Positions 41,493 to 53,570 are shown, numbered from the stretch's first letter. The stretch: DNA of 64,000 nucleotides from Agarophyton chilense (GCA_030374765.1 JARGXX010000116.1:682001-746000); one strand, 5' to 3'. Numbers and translations: made by a program. The notes: generated by a model not told the origin, from the letters alone.

Positions 41493-42074
41493 CTCCGGAG
41501 ATCAGAAAAGGACACAACGCGGGTGGCAACAACCCAAGGGGACACAAGTAAATAGTAATGCTCTCGAGAGTACCAGCCCTACAGAGGGCAGAAATAGTGT
41601 GTCAAAGACGCGGCAAGAGAAGAAACAAATGCAATTGATGGTTAAAACGTGAACCCAAATAGATGACGACAAGGTGGTGGGCAAAAACAAAGACATAAAA
41701 TTGATACGAGGATAGAAAAGGTAAAGGCCTACGCCACAGGTTGAAACTTTTATTGATGAGGTGGGGTGAGTCGAGGTGACTTTTCCAGAGTTGGTCGGAG
41801 CCGACCGGAGGCCCCCTTTTATAGACGATTTCCCGGCCGGCCGGCGCGCGAATTCGCACGCCGCCCGATACACGGCTATGTTCTGGAACCTTATCGACGC
41901 AGAACGCACTTGCGTTGCGCAACAAGCGTGCGGTATCTAATAATTTGTATTTCTACCCTGAAATAAACAGATTATTTCTTTATACCCATCCTTCCATTCA
42001 GCCTATGTGCAACGCGCTTCAATTTGCCAGCGATCTTGCACGTGCCACGCACCCGCGCCAAAACCGCCACCACA
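41481..42074 (-). repeat. 5' LTR of the Ty3/gypsy element
   Basis: 594 bp, about 95% identical to the 3' LTR. It is followed on the right by the TGTAT duplication (42075-42079). On the element strand its last 12 bases are ATGACGTTCACA, and they directly abut a TGG that begins the primer-binding site. The ATG in these 12 bases opens the gag frame. Confidence 0.93.
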
Positions 42075-42079
42075 TGTAT

Positions 42080-43770
42080 CTTGAATCTCCATCGGGAAAA
42101 TGCTTCATGTTTCCAGCCTGCGGTATAGAATACAGTACCTCTTTGAAGTCATTTTTAGCTTACACCGCCGAATCGTGCCAACGACCTTCTATTGGACCGA
42201 AATCATGTATATTTACCTTTTCAGGGGTATCTAAAGCCTGTTATTTGAGAGCATGTTTGCCTTTATGCCCGTTCTACGTAATATACTGTGGCCTACGTCC
42301 TTTCGGGCAAGCATTTTCGATCACCGTCCCATCTTTGAATGCAACTCAGTTAGAAAGTGTAATTTTTTTGTCGTAGATTGCACGCGCGTACTTAGCCGCA
42401 TGTTCCTGCATAAAATTTATCGATATGCTGCGAACCACCACTTTAATAGTATCCCACATCAACTACAGTGCCTACCGGTATATCTTTGATAATTGAGGAC
42501 TTCTCTTTCCAAACATTAGCTCCAGGTTCGCCCACCTTGCAGGGGAGAACATGCGGCGAGGCATGAGGACGATCGCTAGGATTGGTGTTAAGCTCTATTG
42601 GTTACGGCTCGTTTGATTCTTGGCCCATGGCCGAGCTACTGCTCGCACCATTCGCTCGACATCGAGACGCGTGGAGTGAAAGTTGTAGGAACACTCCTGG
42701 TTCCGACAACTTTTGAATTCAAACTCGAAGTCGTTGTTTGAAATGCGGTTACTGTGGGCAAGGACTCGATCGTGCTCGTCTAAATTGTGGTGAACTTGTT
42801 CAGAGAGAAACATCAAGACGGGTGGAGCCGGGGAAGTGGACATGGATGCGTTGGGACTCCATTTTTAAAGTGACCCTACAACTACTCAAATTGAGTACGT
42901 GCGACCGCGGCAGATCGTGTGCGTATAGTCGTATTGCGACGCCATGGTGGTCTCTGATTGTTGTACCGTAACCATTGTGAGAGTAACATTCTCGACTACA
43001 CACCAAGTATCGCAGATGTACGAGTCTGAAAACTTGTGCATAGATGAAATATGCTGTGAACTTTTGTATTAGCAGACCTCCCAAATACTAACCAATTTCC
43101 CGCATATGTGGGGGCCGTATGTTCTCAAACATATTCTGGTTCTGTAGTCTAAATGTAATTACTTTCTATTGTCTTGACAGCCAATATATGGGTGTGTCTT
43201 CGAACGAATGCATGTTACATAAAATAGATTTTAGGTTTTTGGCATTGCTGTGGGTGTTTTCCTGGTTGTTTGAAAGAAAAAGCCGTGGGATTTTGTTCCT
43301 TAAACGTATCGAGAAAAGCCTTTATGGGTCTGCCAATGGCTCATTTTTGGAGCCCCCATGTGTTGAGCAAGACTGTTGGTGGCGTTAGTGAGGTCTGGAC
43401 TTTTACTGTTTCTTAGGAGGTGAATGTTCCCGAGATTCTCGCGGTAGAGATGGGCTTGAGATGGTAAAACGGGAAGTGATGTGCGTCTGCTGTGTACGGT
43501 GTAGAGGACAGGTTGCAGTCTTTAATATGGTTTATTTTGAGTACTACACAGATTGAATCTGGAGTTTGCAGCAAGAACGATGCCGCCTTCATCGTATATG
43601 ATGGTCTACGTTAAAATAAGTAAAGATTTTTTCCAAGTTTCTTTATCTTAAATTTGTGAAGGAGTTGTTAATGAAACTGTTTCAAGAGTTTCTTATAGGA
43701 AGCGAGTATGACCAATTCATCTATGGTTGTGCTTACTTGCTTTATACTTTTGTCTGTTATGTTTATATAC
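42080..43770. other. Intergenic, nothing recognised
   Basis: Flank of the Ty3/gypsy insertion. The pre-insertion site would have joined ...CGGCTAGTGTAT to CTTGAATCTCC. Only short frames occur (42,253-42,489 and 42,738-43,084), with no family resemblance. Confidence 0.35.
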
Positions 43771-44370
43771 AGACGAGTTTCGCAAGCCCAAAAGAGCAAA
43801 CGACACGAAAACGTTCGGTATCTTCCTCCCTGGGAGGTAGAACAGCAATGTAGCCTCTTCGGGAATGCACGAAGAATGCTGGTTGGAAACCTGAGACAAT
43901 TCGGCACTGCAAGAGGGGAGAGTGTATTGGAACAGATTTGGGAAAGCGTATTGGAGAAAACAGGGAAGTCAGCCACGAGAATGAAGGAGTAAAAACAGAT
44001 CTCACGAAGTGGAGCGAATGGGGCGTAGGGCACGAGAGCCAAAAGAAAATAAATAGAAAGAACCCTGTACTGGGGCGGGAATACGAAAGTAGTAAATAGA
44101 GACGACAACCGCGATAGGTGTTCTCTGGAAGACGCAGGGTGGTTAGGTCTACCGTGTCTAGGGCGACCCAGCCTCCCAGGAGAAGCGTAGCAGGCGAAAG
44201 AAGAAAAGAATTAGTGCCAAAATATTCCGGTTAGGGAAGATTTACTAAGCGGAAAAGCGAGGTTGGCGAGTCTCTATGTTGAGTAGATTACAAAAGTGAA
44301 CTCTCTACCTTAATAGAAATAATACAAATGAAATATGTAAACTAACCAGCAGTGCTCGGGGCACACATCT
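43771..44370 (-). repeat. LTR-like dispersed repeat, copy 2 of family R2
   Basis: Aligned with 13,565-14,190 (inverted) and 53,745-54,290 (direct). It contains CGGTATCTTCCTCCCTGGGA, AGTCAGCCACGAGAA, CGAGAGCCAAAAGAAA, TACTGGGGCGGGAATACGAA and the CAGCAGTGCTCGGGGCAC end. Candidate 3' LTR of the chromovirus remnant. Confidence 0.6.
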
Positions 44371-46099
44371 ACAGCTCGCGTGCACGACCAGTCCGATGGG
44401 CAATGATGCTCTCTATTAGGGGTAAGACTCATGACAACGCGCTAGAGACAAAAACGCCTCAGTCTCAGAAAACTACCTTCATGAAGACTGCACTCCATAT
44501 CCCCCTCCTCAGCTGCGTGTAGGACATTCGTGATGGCGCGTACAGCAGCGAATATTGTGCATACAAGAAAATCCGTGTCGCCGGTCATTCCTTCCAGACA
44601 TAGTATCAAACACGCGACAGCGAAACTCAAGTCTTCTAGCAATGAACATTCCCAAACTTTGGTGTCCACGCCGTAAATGACTTTGCGGTCAACTTTTCCA
44701 ATACCTTGACTTCCACCAACGTTCCCCCGTTCTACCATCCAGAAAATTCGGTCATCATCTCATCAGATAGAAAAAAATAAGAACCACCACGACCGCTATA
44801 ACAACACCCCAAGGGGGTGTTTCTCATGATTCGGTTCCAAAGGGTTTCGTTCTGTACTTTTGTCGCAGAGCAGTGCGACACCGGCAGCGCCGAATGCGTC
44901 AGTCACAAACTCGAGAGTCGCTTTTGTGAGAAGATACACACCTGTGATGTAGTCTTCGTATAACCGGCTCGTCGATCTTCACTCTACTTCAGACGCCTCT
45001 ATCCTCTGGCTGACGCCGTCGTTTCGTCCGACCACGGTGTTTAACGATGGGCTTTTGGCAATGTACACCTATGGAAGTGGATTGCTCCCAGGAGATATTC
45101 CAGTCCTTGAATCCGCTTCGTGTTGTTGGCGAAGCAGTGTGGCAGTTTCTGTTCATACAATAAATCGTCGCGGGAGCGAGTCAGTACGTTCCGTTCATGC
45201 CGCTCTTGTCCTCACTTGTCCTCATCGGTTCCGCCAGGCACCTTTCAAATATCCCAACCTCGATTGTCTGGGCTCGGATTTAAGGCTGCACCACACCCGT
45301 GGTGAAATTGGGTATCCCGACGGTCTCGCAGGTTTGGAACTTTTCTCGTGGAGGGGGTTTTCTCTTGTGCTGCAAAAAGCCGTCTGCTGGATCTGTCCAT
45401 TCAATGGGGCTAACTTTCGCATCATGCGACGACTCGGGCGAACAATCGTCTCGGCTATGATTCACTTAAAGCGGCAAGCTCAATCCCGGTTCGGGTATAT
45501 GGTCCCGTACCGAGACATAGTCATCGAAGGCATTCGCGCGGTCACCCCACGCGGTTGGTGTATTCCCATTTTATCTTGGAGGCCCTATCTCGAAGTTTCA
45601 TGAGACTGTAACATCGAGTTACCTCCGTTCATCATTTATTTCGGATCATACGTCCTGGAGGATCATCAGTCCAGGCTCTTGTCTATTATCGTCTCCGGGT
45701 GGGCTATCTGCACGGCGGTTTTAATCCTCTGGGAGGTTTACAACTAGTACCGACTGTGATTCCTTTCATTGCTAGTTCGCGTCTATATTCTTCACTTGGA
45801 CTTGCGCATCCCAATAGGTTGGAAGATCAACTTCCACGAGGTGCTGATAGTTCTCGCTTTCATCGACCAAGCTGAATGGGCCCCAATTCTTCTTGCAAAG
45901 AGTGCGCTGGCAACAGATGGTCAGGCGCTGGACCTGTCGACAGCACGCCAAACGGCACTCGCGGATGACTTCAATTATTTAAAGTGACGAAAGAGACATG
46001 AGACCTCTTCGAAGGAGGCTAGCGCACTTCAGTTTGCTCCACGGTATACCCCGGAAAGCCATCCAACCAGATTCGTGGCAGCCGAAGAATACAGACACA
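44371..46099. other. Decayed sequence, presumably the 3' part of the chromovirus remnant
   Basis: Contains open frames of 98 codons (minus, 44,442-44,738), 188 codons (plus, 45,037-45,603) and 72 codons (plus, 45,769-45,987). None shows recognisable motifs, and the plus-strand ones run against the element's orientation. I do not support them as genes. Confidence 0.35.
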
Positions 46100-46101
46100 T
46101 A

Positions 46102-47401
46102 AAGACTGTTTCAAAATCATATCCCTCGCGCAAATTTTCCAAAAATCGACGTTTTGGCTACAGTAAAACTAACAAAATCAGTGTGAAAAAGTTTTCAAGT
46201 AAAATAACTGTTTCAAAAACATAACCTTTATTGCATCTTTTTATTCTAACGCGAGTTGAGTAGTTTATTTTTGCTCCTTTAGCCTGTATAACACTTATAA
46301 AACGCTTTGGCATTGATTCTATAAAAGGATTGATAGAATTACAGTCAATCTCTTCCCAGGAATCTTTGATACAATTTTTTTAATCAAAAACTGTATCAAA
46401 ATGCCTTCCTCGCCCATAAACCATTCTAGCCAACATTCCCCAAATGTTTTCGATAGGGTTAAGGTCAGGAGAGCCCGCAGGCCATTCCATAACCGACATA
46501 TTTAGACTATTGAACCACTGTTTCATAAAATTGGACTTATGCACAGGTGCATTATCTTGCTGAAAAATGAATTCTCCTCCGTGCATAAAGTATGCAAAAG
46601 GTAAAAGATAGTTTTCTAGAACCTCAGCATACTTCTCAGAGTTCATTGTAGTTTCAACAAAAGCCATATTAGTTGCTCCTTTCGTAGAAATTCCAGCCCA
46701 AACTATTACTGATGCGCCTCCTGAATGCCTGGTCACAAATTCTTTCTTATCTTTTCGTAGATCATGCCAATAAAATTTATAGCAATCTCGACAATCAAGG
46801 TTAAACTTTTTTTTCGTGGGAAAAGATAATATAATTCCATTCCGTTTTCCACTAAGCCTTTTGAGCACACCTTTCAACTCAATTCTTCTTGTGAATATCT
46901 TTTAAAAGAAAAGTTTTCTTCATTTTTGTGTACTTGAACAAATTTTGAGGGTTGACTTCACGCCATATTGTAGATCTTGATAGAGGCAAATTTAGATTTT
47001 TGAAAATTTTTCCGCAAGATGAAGTGTTACGGCATAGTTCTCGCTTAATTCCACGCTTATCGGCCAGAGATAGTGACGTAGGACGGCCGGTTGAACGTTT
47101 TTCTGCGTATGTAGCGGGGTTTTTGATGAAGTTGCTGATTGTTTTTGGGCTGCGCTTGAGTATTCGGGCTATATCTGCTGGAATAATACCCTGACCTACT
47201 AATTCCATGATTTCCAGCTGTTCAGAGCGTTTCAGAGGTGCGCCACGAGCCATAATTGAGCTAATGATTGTATAAAGGATATTCTTTTGAAACAGTGTTA
47301 TTGACTTGGTGGTTTCTATTTGTTGTGCAATGTGCTCTACAGTACGGGAAATGCCTTTTTGCCGCAGTTTTTGTAAAGGGATACGTTTTTGAAACGCACT
47401 G
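46102..47401 (-). mobile_element. Tc1-like DNA transposon (DD34E), degenerate, copy 1
   Basis: A 1,300-bp element with TA on both sides (46100-46101 and 47402-47403). The terminal inverted repeats match at 17 of the first 24 positions: GTTTCAAAA followed by an A/T-rich TATCCC is conserved. A second pair of related repeats lies about 95-115 bp inside (ACTGTTTCAAAAACATAACC near 46,206 and its inverted partner near 47,285), an IR/DR arrangement like that of Sleeping Beauty-type elements. The transposase is on the minus strand and is dead. Confidence 0.85.
46380..47253 (-). pseudogene. Tc1-type transposase with stops, frameshift and a lost catalytic Asp
   Basis: The start is the ATG at 47251-47253. 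The N-terminal part is a paired helix-turn-helix (EIMELVGQGIIPADIARIL, then STIWREVNP). The catalytic part shows HSGGASVIVWAGIS, FQQDNAPVHKS and GSPDLNPIENIWG. The second Asp and the final Glu are 34 residues apart (DD34E). The frame has a TGA at about 46,879, a further stop, and an extra A in an A-run at about 46,808-46,815. In the restored order the first catalytic Asp of the usual SDEKKF box is His. A final stop at 46,380 cuts the last 60 residues. Confidence 0.85.
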
Positions 47402-47403
47402 TA

Positions 47404-47992
47404 TACGACGGTGAGGACCCGATGTTCGGTAATGAACCCAATAATGGGGCTGTGTCCGCTGGAGCAATTGATCCCCAAGCTATTTACAAGTCATAAAACG
47501 AAAGGAACCCTTTCGTGCCATACGTGGACGCGGATAACCTTGCGGGTGCTACTCCTGATGTTGCAGGAGGTGGTGAACCTCTGGTTCGACAAATAGGCGT
47601 TCTAAAATTTGGTGCCTTTATTTAAGGCCAATCACGTGCCGCTTCGGTGGTCAGGTTAACGTTATATTCTAGTTTCTCTGCGAGTTGAGGCTGGGAAATT
47701 GGGGTACTAGTGGTGACGTTGCCTAGATGCGCGTGGCTTTGGTTTCCCGATGTCCAGAAAACAATTCAGACAATAGCCATCTCAATCTGTAAAGGGGTGA
47801 TGATCCCGAAACGGGCGTAAAGCTTCGCAACGTACGGTAGTTTCCGACTTTTATTTTCAATATCGATATATTCTTGTAAGTACCAAGGTGTTTGTGATTC
47901 CTTCCTGCTTCTTATTTTAACCATTCAAAATAATGCTACTATCTTCTCTCTTCTCTTCTTTTTCTTCCGCCTCTTCCAACGCGGTGTATGAA
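47404..47992. other. Spacer with no supported gene
   Basis: Lies between Tc1 copy 1 and the chromodomain remnant and is probably part of the 3' region of the chromovirus remnant. The only open frames are short. Confidence 0.3.
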
Positions 47993-48265
47993 CTATCCCA
48001 CCTTTTGGTTAACGATCGTCGCAGGAAACCCTATCTCCGTTCTACAGTGATATGAAACAAATTTTGGACTTGGTAGATGCCCATTCGGTTCATGCGAGTC
48101 GGCCTTAGATCCATAGCCATACCAACGAACAAGATGTTGTACGTTCTCATCCGGATGGTGTTTCACAATGAGATCGATAACAAATTCCTGCTTGTAGACC
48201 TTCTGGTTGGGCCGTGTTTGTGCCGCAGACTGCTTTCCAGGATGAGTTTTTGGGTCCCGTTTCAC
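47993..48265 (-). pseudogene. Chromodomain remnant of a chromovirus integrase
   Basis: The minus frame reads FVIDLIVKHHPDENVQHLVR, then WYGYGSKADSHEPNGHLP. This matches the chromodomain pattern of Ty3/gypsy chromovirus integrases: an I..H-type first strand, LV.W.GY, then a shortened EP.HLP motif. In chromoviruses this domain steers integration to particular chromatin. A Lys/Pro-rich linker precedes it, with further minus-strand frames up to about 48,607. The open reading ends at a TAG just after the domain. Confidence 0.65.
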
Positions 48266-48622
48266 AAATTTAAATGCTAATCTCCTTTACAACGCTAAGG
48301 AAGTTGACGACGGAGGTGGCTGTGCCTGTGGGCGCCTGGCCTCGGATATTGGACAACGTCTTATGTTGACCGGTCTATCTCCCGATTTGGGGGCGGTTCT
48401 GCCACGTGCGCGTTTCAACTGATGTATGAGAGCACTCCGCGTCGTGGCGTGTTCAGCCTCCTTACGTGAAGGCTTGTACGACAGCGTTGTCGATGAGTTC
48501 GAACGTTTCGCCGTTACAGTACCATTTCCGCCTTTTTTTCGAAGCCTCGACATTTCTTTTGACCAAGTTTCTGGAATTTGGGTCGGTATAATCTGCCTTG
48601 GTAACATTGGCGCGACGGAAAA

Positions 48623-49912
48623 CAGTGCGTTTCAAATACATATCCCTTCCTAAAACCGGGCCGAAAAAAGCGTTTTCTGTACTGTAGAGCCAATTTCTCA
48701 CCGAATAAAACCTTTTTAAGTCAAAAAACTTGTTTCTTAAACATATCCTTTATACAATAAAGAGCTCCATTATGACTTCTGTACCGCCTTTATCGTGCCA
48801 AAAATATATAAAAATTATTAGATTGGACCACAAAGGCATGATCCCAAGTTTTATAGCGCAAAAACAAATAAAAATCCCAAGAACAAACAATTATTACAGA
48901 AAACTCTGTTCGGTATGAAATCAGGCGATGTTTGAGCCATACCGCATTCTTTCTAACACAAAAACGCGTGGAAGTAAGCTTTATCTGTTCTGTGATACGT
49001 CATCGTGAAAAACCAATTGAAACAAAACAGTGTTTGAATGTAAAATGTCCTTAAATATGACGCAAAATAAAAAGTCAACACTGGTTAAACTATACAACAA
49101 CAAAAGAATCTTCTTTTGAAAACGCACCATAAACGCAAACGTGCGTTTTGTTCTTCAGAAAATCCTCATTATCAAAAAGTATGAAAAAAAGAAAAGTTTT
49201 TGTTCGAAAACTGTGAATATGGACCAACCATGTTTCTACAAATTCTATTAGCATGATAATTGCAAATCAAATTTGAGTTTTGTAAGAAAGTTCTTTGGTT
49301 ATACATCTGAGATGGTTTTAAATGGCATATTTAAAGTAACACCAATTAAAATAGCGATTTTAAAAGCTTAAATGGCTTAAAAACGTTATGATAAAGTGTT
49401 AGGAAGTTAAATGCTACTTTATTCCTACTTTACGTATGAATTAAATTATGATTTTTAGCAGGATAGTGCGCTTGTAAAACAGTCAAATGTTTAGAAACAG
49501 TACATGACTGGTTTAAATATGACTGATACGGATCTTTCATGACGAATTTACGATGTACACTTTACTGAAAACACCAATGGAGTGCTAGATCAGATGATTT
49601 ATGGGCAAATTAGACAGTTCAGTACAGTTTTTTATTCGAAAGTTTGTATCACAAATTACTATGACAAAATAACGTTTAATTTAATTCATTTTTTAATAAA
49701 TGATAACACTCTCTGTAAGTTTCAGTAGGGTTAAAGAGGCGAAAAAAAACTACTAAAAGCGCGCTGTAGAGAATATGACTGACGATAGGATATGTTTTTG
49801 AAACAGTATTTTGACTTGATATTTTTCATGTGTTGTTTTCATTGAGTGTACTGTAGTCGAAAAGGTAATTTACGAAATATTTGTGGAAGGGATATGTTTT
49901 TGAAACAGACTT
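48623..49912 (+). mobile_element. Tc1-like DNA transposon, heavily decayed, copy 2
   Basis: The ends CAGTGCGTTTCAAATACATA (left) and, inverted, GTTTCAAAAACATATCCCTT (right) match copy 1. Inner repeats of the same sequence lie at about 48,727 and 49,786, again giving two repeats per end. A TA flanks the right end; the left flank is mutated. The orientation is opposite to copy 1, and the copy is about 1.29 kb, the same length as copy 1. Confidence 0.75.
48772..48918 (+). pseudogene. N-terminal remnant of a Tc1-type transposase
   Basis: The start MTSVPPLSCQKYIKII followed by GMIPSFIAQKQIKIPRTNN lines up with the helix-turn-helix of copy 1 (GIIPADIARILKRSPKTISN). The frame stops at 48,918, and the rest of the 1.3 kb is AT-rich with no long frame. 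Confidence 0.6.
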
Positions 49913-50199
49913 TACTACTTTGAGGGTCACAACTTTACTTGGTATTGATTTAATTCTACTCTAAGCCTATAAATTGTCCGTGACTGGCGTTACTTTAACA
50001 ACGTTGTCACGGTCTACGTTAATATCCTCCTGCACCTATCAAATGGAGCGGCAAGGGTAGTTCTAGGGACGTCCAAGCAGTGACAGTAGACACCACGCGG
50101 CGGCGTGAAAGAGGCACCCGTCTGGAAAGTTTACGAAACGAGTGGTAAACCGGAGAGTTCACGAGCAGGGTGTAACAAGGGAGAAGGGCTTGAAACCAT
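49913..50199. other. Linker of the chromovirus remnant, nothing recognised
   Basis: Lies between Tc1 copy 2 and the integrase remnant. No open frame or repeat is identifiable. Confidence 0.3.
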
Positions 50200-51628
50200 T
50201 AAATTGGGCTGAGTTACTGAGGTGGGCCGCGGAACAATATCCACAGTTGTGTATTATGCTCCACCAGCGGGTACTTTTAAGGGCGGTGTTAGGGCGATAA
50301 CAACGCGGTCGCAAGATATGCGCTCTGGAGCGTGGGCGATTTCCACCTCGATTTCATCGCCTCATACAGATTTTTTATACGGTCCGCCCGCAATAGGACA
50401 GAGTTTGTGGCGTTTACCCTTATCGGGATTCCAGTACTTCTTACGGACGAAGATTTAGTCACTCGATTTTATTTGTGGCGCCGAACCGCGAATGCAAGAG
50501 TCAAAATCACGCTTATAGGTTTCTTGAGCGCAGTCCATTTATCTGCGAGCAGCTAGAATCAGCTTGGTCACCCATGGCCACCAATTGCGGCTGTAATCTT
50601 TCGCGGAAGGAAATCCATACAGCATAAGCTGAGGTTTACAACACGATAGCAGGTGAAGTGCGGGACAAGACCCATTCGAATGGAGGAAAACCCGATACAC
50701 GTTTTACTTGCGTATTCTACGCGAAAGTCAAGGCGTCAATAAACAGATCCCAATGTTTGAAGTTATCGGCCACATAAGAACAAAGAGATGTGGATAGCGA
50801 TCAGACTAACCGCTAAGTTTGTCCATTACACTGGAGATGGTAGATAGTTGTGAAGAGGTTCTTTATATGGAAAATCCGACGCATGTCCCCAATGAATCAC
50901 GATGCGAATTGCTTTCCGATATCGAACAGAACTCAACCGGTGGGCCGTAGATAAATACCCAGTAACTTACAAAGACTTTTGCCACCGTGAAAGCGGATAT
51001 TTTCATTATAGGTACCGTCCCAACAAAAGCTCGAGAAACGATCCATAATAATGGGTACAAATTTGTGTCAACGTTGGGTGGTGAGTGGCGGACCGAGAAT
51101 TTCGATTGCGACAAACTAAAAAGCAGCCTGTGCAGGTAAAAGCTTCACCTTTTTATGTTTTTGCTTTGTTTCACGCAATTCTTAGCACATTCGGTGCAAA
51201 AATTGCACTGATTCGTAGCAATCCTCAACCATGACGGGCCAATAAAAGTTCCTTCGCAGAGTCAGGTAGGGCTACCTACTACCCGCGTTTCCAAAAAGTT
51301 TCGCACAGTGCGATAGATGTAATACTCTAGGATGCAGAGTACGCCGAATCACTACTAGTGGGGATAACTGAACCTTTTCGACGAGGTATCCAATGTCATT
51401 TATCTCGAAAAGAATTTGTGCGCCACCGTTAAAATAGACGCTTATCTTCGGCTTGCAGTTCTTAAACCATCTCCTTCGAGGGTGTAGGTACAAATCTACC
51501 CTTTGGGGGCTTCTCAGTTTCGTCGGCGACGAGAAATTTGTCGCATTCAGTGTCACATTCAGTGTCACATTCAGTGTCTTCACGCCACGTATCGTGTATC
51601 TAATCCATTTCGTTCGGTGCACCATCAC
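50200..51628 (-). pseudogene. pol: Integrase remnant of the chromovirus
   Basis: Read on the minus strand with many stops and shifts. The zinc domain is LHPRVLHLSHCAKLFGNAGS followed by a NFYWPVMVEDCYESV segment. The catalytic core is FVAIEILGPPLTTQR, FVPIIMDRFSS and TVAKVFVSYWVFIYGPP. A C-terminal stretch has YKRDFDSCIR, GGPYK and CDRVVIA, the GPY/F-type module that precedes chromodomains in chromoviruses. The match in order and spacing is convincing although no segment longer than about 120 residues is open. Upstream (51,500-51,570) there is a small tandem repeat of CATTCAGTGTCA. Confidence 0.7.
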
Positions 51629-51949
51629 TTACGATAAAGAAAGATACCTCCTCGTCATCGGGGACCAGGGCTTCTTCATTCGTGTGTGAACGTAGCTAAT
51701 TTTCTCAATGTGAGAATAAAATCTGGAGAAATATGACCCTATTCAATAACATATTCGGCATATGATTCCAGAGCGTGGGGGCGACAAACCGGAACGCACA
51801 CCCGGGAACTTCATGGCAAGAAAGGTATCTCTCCATATAGAACGACTCTGTCAAATATTCGGGCTCTCATATGAAATTTGATACCCTTAGACACGGTGTA
51901 GAGCTGCATAAATCAGAGGTTCTTCCTAAGCCGTGTCATAAGAGGCATC

Positions 51950-53570
51950 TGTAGTGGACGAGAGATCTATTGTAGTAACAGATAGGATATCGCTGCGACC
52001 AAATTGAACGTTATCGTAATTTTTCGGGGGTACTCACTCGCGACCAACGATAAGAATGGCGGATTCATTCGCATCATCAACGACTTTGCAGAACGGTCTT
52101 TCTCACTAAGGATACGAGCTAGGAGGGCATAGCCTTCCCTTTGAGCGGTTTATACTTACTCCAAATACGTGTACTTCTTTCGGTGTTCATTATATCTTGC
52201 CACCGGTGCACGGAATGAGGGATCTATTGCATCGATGGACATGATGAAGCGCTCTTCATCGGGGTATACAATACCAAAAAGGTTGAGAGATTCGTTCAAA
52301 AGTACCGAACAATCGCTTTATGTTACTGGTGGATGTCACGAAGAACGATGATAGCCGACTGAATCGGTTGATTAATTACGTAGGACCTCAAAAGGTATGG
52401 CAAAGCATTCGATCAAGCACGTAAGTTCTCCTTCAAAGGCTCGAGATGAACCTCTTACAGAGTTGTACTGATCCTCAGCGAGGCCACGTAGAAACTACGG
52501 TATCGCAAAATATACCTGACTCTCATTCATATCAAGTATGTTGGCTTCCGCAAACAAAGCGTGCATTAAAATCCAATACGAAGATGGCGTCATCTCCAGC
52601 GAAGGAATAATTATGGAGGGAAAGCGGTACACAGTTTATGTATTCCTTGAACTTATCCATGCCTCGGTGTATAAGATCAAATGAAGAGTCCTCCAGCCTA
52701 TAATATCGTTATGATACCAGTGTCATTCATAGGAGGTTGGTGCACTTCAGTCCCTTCAAACCAGTTTGCCTACTTCCATTAGTATGTGTACGAACTACAA
52801 ATTGGGTGGCAGATGGTTGTTTGAAACGAGAGGATTGCTTTCAATAAGCGCCATTAGATGTGGAATATGAAAAGATCGACGCATTCAAATGTTAACAACT
52901 CCATGAAGACCAGGGGGTATCGGAGGAATCGAAATCGTATTTTTCTTGCTTCTTACGTCTTTGGCTGTTTAATCCTTTTTATTCTGCGTCGTGTTTTTCG
53001 AGACAGTAACCTACTCCTCTGGGACATCATCGTTCATCAAGATGGTTTGCTGTAACGCCTGTAGATGGGAACTAAGACGTTTTATTCGGATTTCCACGTT
53101 ATACACTTAAACTGCAGGACCACTGAAACATTTCAACAAGTGTGTTGACATCCGCCCGGAAATACGGAGGACTTCGAAGAAATCCTTCTTGTTAGAGGTC
53201 ATGAACCTGTCATGCAGGATTTCAATGCCCTATACGAGGGCATTATGAGCTTTGCACATCTCAGCGAACTGCTTTCGGAGGTCCACATCATCATCAATAT
53301 GAAATGCTCTGCCCTGGGGCATCGCGGAATATGCTGGGACCTCCGCGTTCGCGGCAGGATCCGGTGCCTCACAAGTAATCAGACCTATATTTGACGCCTT
53401 CGGAAATGGAATTCGACTCTTTGCAGATCCCTGGCCATTACCTTCGGGATTAGACTTAACCTCACCAGGAGGGCCAGTAACTTTTTTTTGAAGAACGGAC
53501 ACCTACAGCGGGGGTCTCGTTGGGGACGGGACGGCTTAGCGTTAGGGTGGGGTCGGCATTCAACGGCCAT
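51950..53570 (-). pseudogene. gag: gag remnant of the chromovirus
   Basis: Several short minus-strand frames line up as a retrotransposon capsid. These are a Pro/Arg-rich start at the ATG 53,568-53,570, then (one frameshift at an A-run) a segment with VDLRKQFAEMCKAHNALV, and later FAEANILDMNESQVYFAIP, FLRGLAEDQYNSVRGSS and ERFIMSIDAIDPSFRAPV. The FL.GLA..QYNSV box is typical of gag in this type of element. Stops and shifts are frequent. No zinc knuckle is visible. Confidence 0.5.

Larger units (their letters stand above)
34734..42074 (-). mobile_element. Complete Ty3/gypsy LTR retrotransposon, degenerate coding region
   Basis: The element is 7,341 bp and is read on the minus strand. It is bounded by two 594-bp direct repeats (34734-35327 and 41481-42074) starting TG and ending CA. 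Immediately outside lies the 5-bp target duplication TGTAT (34729-34733 and 42075-42079). The internal order gag, protease, reverse transcriptase, RNase H, integrase defines Ty3/gypsy. By my hand alignment the LTRs differ at about 28 of 594 positions with no indel, so the insertion is old. The coding frame has about ten in-frame stops and one frameshift, so this copy cannot move by itself. It sits in otherwise gene-free DNA between carB and the next transposon block. Confidence 0.93.

Noticed and set aside
34734-42074. Stop codon reassignment or readthrough in Gag-Pol
   Set aside because: All three stop types occur and the host genes (CHD1, carB, photolyase) have long frames ending in ordinary stops. 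Neutral decay at the level of LTR divergence explains about this many stops.
45037-45603. 188-codon open frame on the plus strand
   Set aside because: No recognisable motif, opposite to the strand of the surrounding element, and odd amino-acid mix. Chance openness in GC-richer decayed DNA is likely.
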